NCBI GenBank assembly: GCA_028226535.1
Contig: JAOJEG010000001.1
Coordinates: 1 to 64,000 of the forward strand
Direction of reading: 5' to 3'
Source of the DNA: Candidatus Pelagibacter sp.
GTDB taxonomy: Bacteria; Pseudomonadota; Alphaproteobacteria; Pelagibacterales; Pelagibacteraceae
DNA length: 64,000 nucleotides
A program made the translations under genes and the position numbers. The notes under the pieces are model-generated. The model did no database searches, was not told where the DNA came from, and saw nothing but the letters and a program-made list of their open reading frames with translations. Shown piece after piece: positions 61,451 to 64,000 of this stretch. Position 1 is the stretch's first letter; each line of letters starts with the position of its first letter.

Positions 61451-61481
61451 GTCTTAAAAATTAATAAAAGGGGTAAAATAT

Positions 61482-62426
61482 ATGTGTGGGATAGCTGGAC
61501 TAATACATAGAGGCAAATCTTCAAATGTAGGAAGTGAACTACAGGGTATGCTTCAAGCACTAAAACATAGAGGTGAAGACTCAACAGGTTATGCTCTATA
61601 TGGAGATACGGATGGTAAAAATTTTATTATGCGTTTCAAAGTAGGAGAAAACGTTGGGGAAGGAAGCTCATCTATTATGGAAGATGTTTCTGTTTACGAT
61701 GAAAGAAAAAAAATAGTAGATCAATATCTAGCTGAGATGGGCGCAAAAGTTCTTAAAGAAGAAAGAACCCTACCCTATTCATTAAGATATGAAATTTCAT
61801 ATGATAAAAAAGATCTATTAGATTTTTCTCAAAAAATTGAAAGTATTCCAGGTGTTGAAATTCTTTCAATGGGTAAATCTTTGGAAGTTATTAAAGATCT
61901 TGGTAATGCAAAAGCTGTGTGTGACCGATATTCTTTAGATAAACTTGTTGGCACACATGCTATTGGTCACGCTAGGATGGCAACTGAGTCTGGTGTTGAT
62001 ATTAAATCAGCTCACCCTTTTTGGGGATATCCTTTTAGCGACGTATCAGTGGTTCACAACGGACAACTTACAAACTATTGGAACAATAGAAGAGCATTAG
62101 AAAATAAAGGTATGAGATTTATGTCTGAGTGTGACTCAGAATTAATCGCAGTTTATATTGCTCAAAAAATGAGAGAGGGAGCAAGTCTTGAGGAAGGAAT
62201 GAAAGACTCTTTATCAGGACTTGATGGAGTATTTACTTATTTTGTTGCAACAAAAGACTCATTAGGAATGGCAAAAGATACTATGGCCGCAAAACCATTA
62301 GTACTTTACGAGTCAGATGATTTAGTGGCAATGGGTTCAGAAGAAATAGCGATCAGATCAGTTCTTCCACAAGAAATTGATACGTATGATCCTTTTGATG
62401 GAGAGGTAAAAGTATGGCAAATCTAA
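61482..62426 (+). CDS. mgsA: N-methylglutamate synthase subunit A (class II amidotransferase)
   Basis: 314 aa. It starts MCGIAGLIHRGK, so Cys2 is the N-terminal nucleophile after removal of Met. Typical amidotransferase motifs follow: LKHRGEDSTGY, THAIGHARMATESG, AHPFWGYPFSDVSVVHNGQL, and FMSECDSELIAVYI. It supplies the amide-transfer domain of a split glutamate-synthase-like enzyme. It overlaps mgsB by 13 nt. Confidence 0.92.
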   Translation: MCGIAGLIHRGKSSNVGSELQGMLQALKHRGEDSTGYALYGDTDGKNFIMRFKVGENVGEGSSSIMEDVSVYDERKKIVDQYLAEMGAKVLKEERTLPYSLRYEISYDKKDLLDFSQKIESIPGVEILSMGKSLEVIKDLGNAKAVCDRYSLDKLVGTHAIGHARMATESGVDIKSAHPFWGYPFSDVSVVHNGQLTNYWNNRRALENKGMRFMSECDSELIAVYIAQKMREGASLEEGMKDSLSGLDGVFTYFVATKDSLGMAKDTMAAKPLVLYESDDLVAMGSEEIAIRSVLPQEIDTYDPFDGEVKVWQI

Positions 62427-63268
62427 AAACAAGCGAGAAAAAATCAAAAGCCCAGTCAATGGGTATGCACACTGAAGTTTTAACAGGAAGAACTCAACAA
62501 AAGTTTTTTAACCCTGATGAAGCTGAAAATTTTTATTACTTTGGTACTTATGATGTTGATTTTAACAAAAGAACAGATCTTGATGTTAAAGATATGTCAG
62601 CTCCAGAAGCTAATAAAGAAATTGATAATTTAATGAGCCAAGGTTACGGAACAATTGTTATCAAAAACCCTCAAGGAAAACATAGTTTAGGTGTTGGAAT
62701 ACTTAATAAACTAAACTTAATTTTTGAAGGAAGTTTAGGGTATTTTGGTATGGGTTCATGCGATGGTCCAACAGTTAGAATTAACGGTAGAGTTGGTTGG
62801 TCTTGTGCTGAAAATTTAATGGCTGGTAAAGTGGTTATTGAAAAAAATGCAGGATCTTGTTTTGGAGCAGCTATTAGAGGAGGTGATTTAATCTGCAAAG
62901 GTAGTGTTGGTGCAAGAACTGGTATCGATATGAAGGGTGGAACTATCATTATTGGTGGTGATGCTGGAGCATTTACTGGTTTCATGATGCAAAGAGGTAG
63001 AATAATTATTCTTGGAGACGTTGGAATAAATTTAGGTGACTCAATGTATGATGGGACAATTTTCGTAGGTGGAAGTATTGGTTCTTATGGTAGTGATGCT
63101 GTAGACGCTGAGCTTACAAAAAGCGATCAAGATTGGTTAAAACGAAAATTAAAAGTTGCTGAAATTGGAGATAATTTTGATGTCAGCAAAATGAAAAAAA
63201 TTGTAGCGGGTAAAAAATTATGGAACTACGATAATTTAGAACCTACAGAGAAGAAAGGAGCAATTTAA
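62414..63268 (+). CDS. mgsB: N-methylglutamate synthase subunit B (GXGXG domain)
   Basis: 284 aa. The GXGXG right-handed beta-helix is evident: GMGSCDGPTVRINGRVGWSC, then NAGSCFGAAIRGGDLICKGS, then GSVGARTGIDMKGGTIIIGG and GFMMQRGRIIILGDVGINLG. In glutamate synthase this is the C-terminal structural domain; here it is a separate subunit. Start ATG lies inside the end of mgsA, and the stop overlaps the mgsC start by one base (TAATG), so the three subunits are translated together in matched amounts. Confidence 0.92.
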   Translation: MANLKTSEKKSKAQSMGMHTEVLTGRTQQKFFNPDEAENFYYFGTYDVDFNKRTDLDVKDMSAPEANKEIDNLMSQGYGTIVIKNPQGKHSLGVGILNKLNLIFEGSLGYFGMGSCDGPTVRINGRVGWSCAENLMAGKVVIEKNAGSCFGAAIRGGDLICKGSVGARTGIDMKGGTIIIGGDAGAFTGFMMQRGRIIILGDVGINLGDSMYDGTIFVGGSIGSYGSDAVDAELTKSDQDWLKRKLKVAEIGDNFDVSKMKKIVAGKKLWNYDNLEPTEKKGAI

Positions 63269-64000
63269 TGCCTAAGAAAAAAACTAAAAAGAAAAAAACT
63301 AATGGAAGTGTTGGTGGAAAAGCTGACGTACATGCGCATGAAGAAGGAAAAAGAAACAAAAGTTTATTAGGGCACAATGCTATTTTCACTCCTGAAGTAA
63401 TTGACGATATTCATATCAAGTCTCAACTAGGAAGATACAGAATGCGTGGAATGGCATTGATGAAAAAAATTCCAACATTTGATGATCTGGTTTTCTTGCC
63501 AGGAACACTTACAAGATTTGTAATTGAAGGTTACAGAGAAAAATGTGAAACAAAAACTGTAATTGGTCCAAGATGCGAAAACCCAATTGAACTTGATATA
63601 CCTGTTTACATTACTGGTATGAGTTTTGGTGCACTTTCTTATGAGGCAAAAACTGCATTAGCAAGGGGAGCTACTATGGCTGGTAGTGCTACTTGTTCTG
63701 GGGAAGGTGGAATGATACCTGATGAAAGAAGATATTCTGAAAAATGGTATTACCAATGTATTCAATCAAGATATGGTTTTAACCCACACCATGCACAACT
63801 TGCAGATGGAATTGAGGTTTTCATTGGCCAAGGTCAAAAAGTTGGAATGGGTGGACACTTAATGGGTCAAAAAGTAACTGATCAAGTAGCTGAGATGAGA
63901 TCATTACCATCAGGTATTGATCAAAGATCACCTGCTCGTCACCCTGACTGGTTAGGTCCTGATGACTTAGCTTTAAAAGTTGAAGAATTAAGACAATTAA
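63268..64000 (+). CDS. mgsC: N-methylglutamate synthase subunit C (FMN domain), 3' end outside window
   Basis: 244 residues are visible and the frame runs off the window. A Lys-rich start ([14 protein letters not shown]) precedes the glutamate-synthase FMN-binding domain, recognised by CENPIELDIPVYITGMSFGA, GATMAGSATCSGEGGMIPDE and IGQGQKVGMGGHLMGQKVTD. It transfers the amide nitrogen and methyl group unit to 2-oxoglutarate, giving N-methylglutamate and glutamate. The N-terminal lysine run resembles the extension of the AldB-type enzyme at 27909. Confidence 0.92.
   Translation, partial: MPKKKTKKKKTNGSVGGKADVHAHEEGKRNKSLLGHNAIFTPEVIDDIHIKSQLGRYRMRGMALMKKIPTFDDLVFLPGTLTRFVIEGYREKCETKTVIGPRCENPIELDIPVYITGMSFGALSYEAKTALARGATMAGSATCSGEGGMIPDERRYSEKWYYQCIQSRYGFNPHHAQLADGIEVFIGQGQKVGMGGHLMGQKVTDQVAEMRSLPSGIDQRSPARHPDWLGPDDLALKVEELRQL

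Noticed and set aside
1..64000. CRISPR arrays, insertion sequences, prophage, tRNA or rRNA genes
   Set aside because: No direct-repeat arrays, transposase or integrase genes, or cloverleaf-like segments were seen on either strand.

Overview
The window is a very A/T-rich, gene-dense stretch of a streamlined alphaproteobacterium, almost certainly a marine SAR11 (Pelagibacterales) genome. The signs are tiny or negative intergenic distances, no mobile elements, rRNA or tRNA genes, and a catalogue dominated by ABC importers for osmolytes and by one-carbon metabolism: tmm, tdm, a TMAO importer, gmaS and mgsABC, a sarcosine-oxidase-type soxBDAG set, fhs, a ProXVW-type betaine importer and glycerol kinase. 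Five of the eight convergent gene pairs end in interlocked stop codons that share exactly 4 nt. No stretch longer than about 300 bases lacks a gene.

Layout. 1-2306: end of a phosphate acetyltransferase and a HisD-family dehydrogenase. 2303-10821: one import/catabolism island made of a CUT1 sugar-type ABC importer (ATPase, binding protein, two permeases) around two double-SnoaL proteins, a cupin and a MetE-core methyltransferase; its substrate is unknown. 10818-17387: hydrolase, LysE exporter, betaine-type ABC importer and a PuuC-like aldehyde dehydrogenase. 17429-21018: an envelope island with an inverse-autotransporter-type barrel that lacks a passenger, two secreted proteins, tandem operator-like repeats and a helix-turn-helix regulator. 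21102-22681: cysE-cysK. 23293-25777: small proteins with unusually strong Shine-Dalgarno sites, then a pair of SMR proteins. 25774-27909: DUF779 and an AldB-type aldehyde dehydrogenase. 28037-31571: a poorly known cluster (M19 dipeptidase-like protein, a 553-aa unknown, a DUF3726-like protein and a small Cys-rich gene with a frameshift). 31665-36934: purE-purK, small enzymes, cspA, a racemase and a DMT exporter. 36960-43878: soxGADB divergent from fhs. 43880-48349: glycerol kinase, a GpsA-like dehydrogenase, an iron alcohol dehydrogenase and a class I amidotransferase. 48465-64000: methylated-amine catabolism.

How the genes work together. In the last region TMA is oxidised to TMAO by Tmm, or TMAO is imported by the Tmo transporter. 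Tdm then splits TMAO to dimethylamine and formaldehyde. Methylamine is captured by GmaS as gamma-glutamylmethylamide and converted by MgsABC to N-methylglutamate. The dimethylamine-to-methylamine step and the N-methylglutamate dehydrogenase are not clearly assigned; a stand-alone FAD oxidoreductase at 58579 sits where one of them should be. The sarcosine-oxidase set delivers methylene-THF, and Fhs connects the folate pool to formate and ATP. The betaine importer and the TMAO importer share a design: a strong promoter reading into the binding-protein gene and a hairpin directly behind it, so the binding protein is probably made in excess over the ATPase and permease.

The best candidates for undescribed biology are the MetE-core/SnoaL/cupin/ABC island, the passenger-less inverse autotransporter operon with its operator repeats, the M19/DUF3726 cluster, and the SMR pair that lacks the membrane glutamate and whose first start codon lies inside a hairpin.
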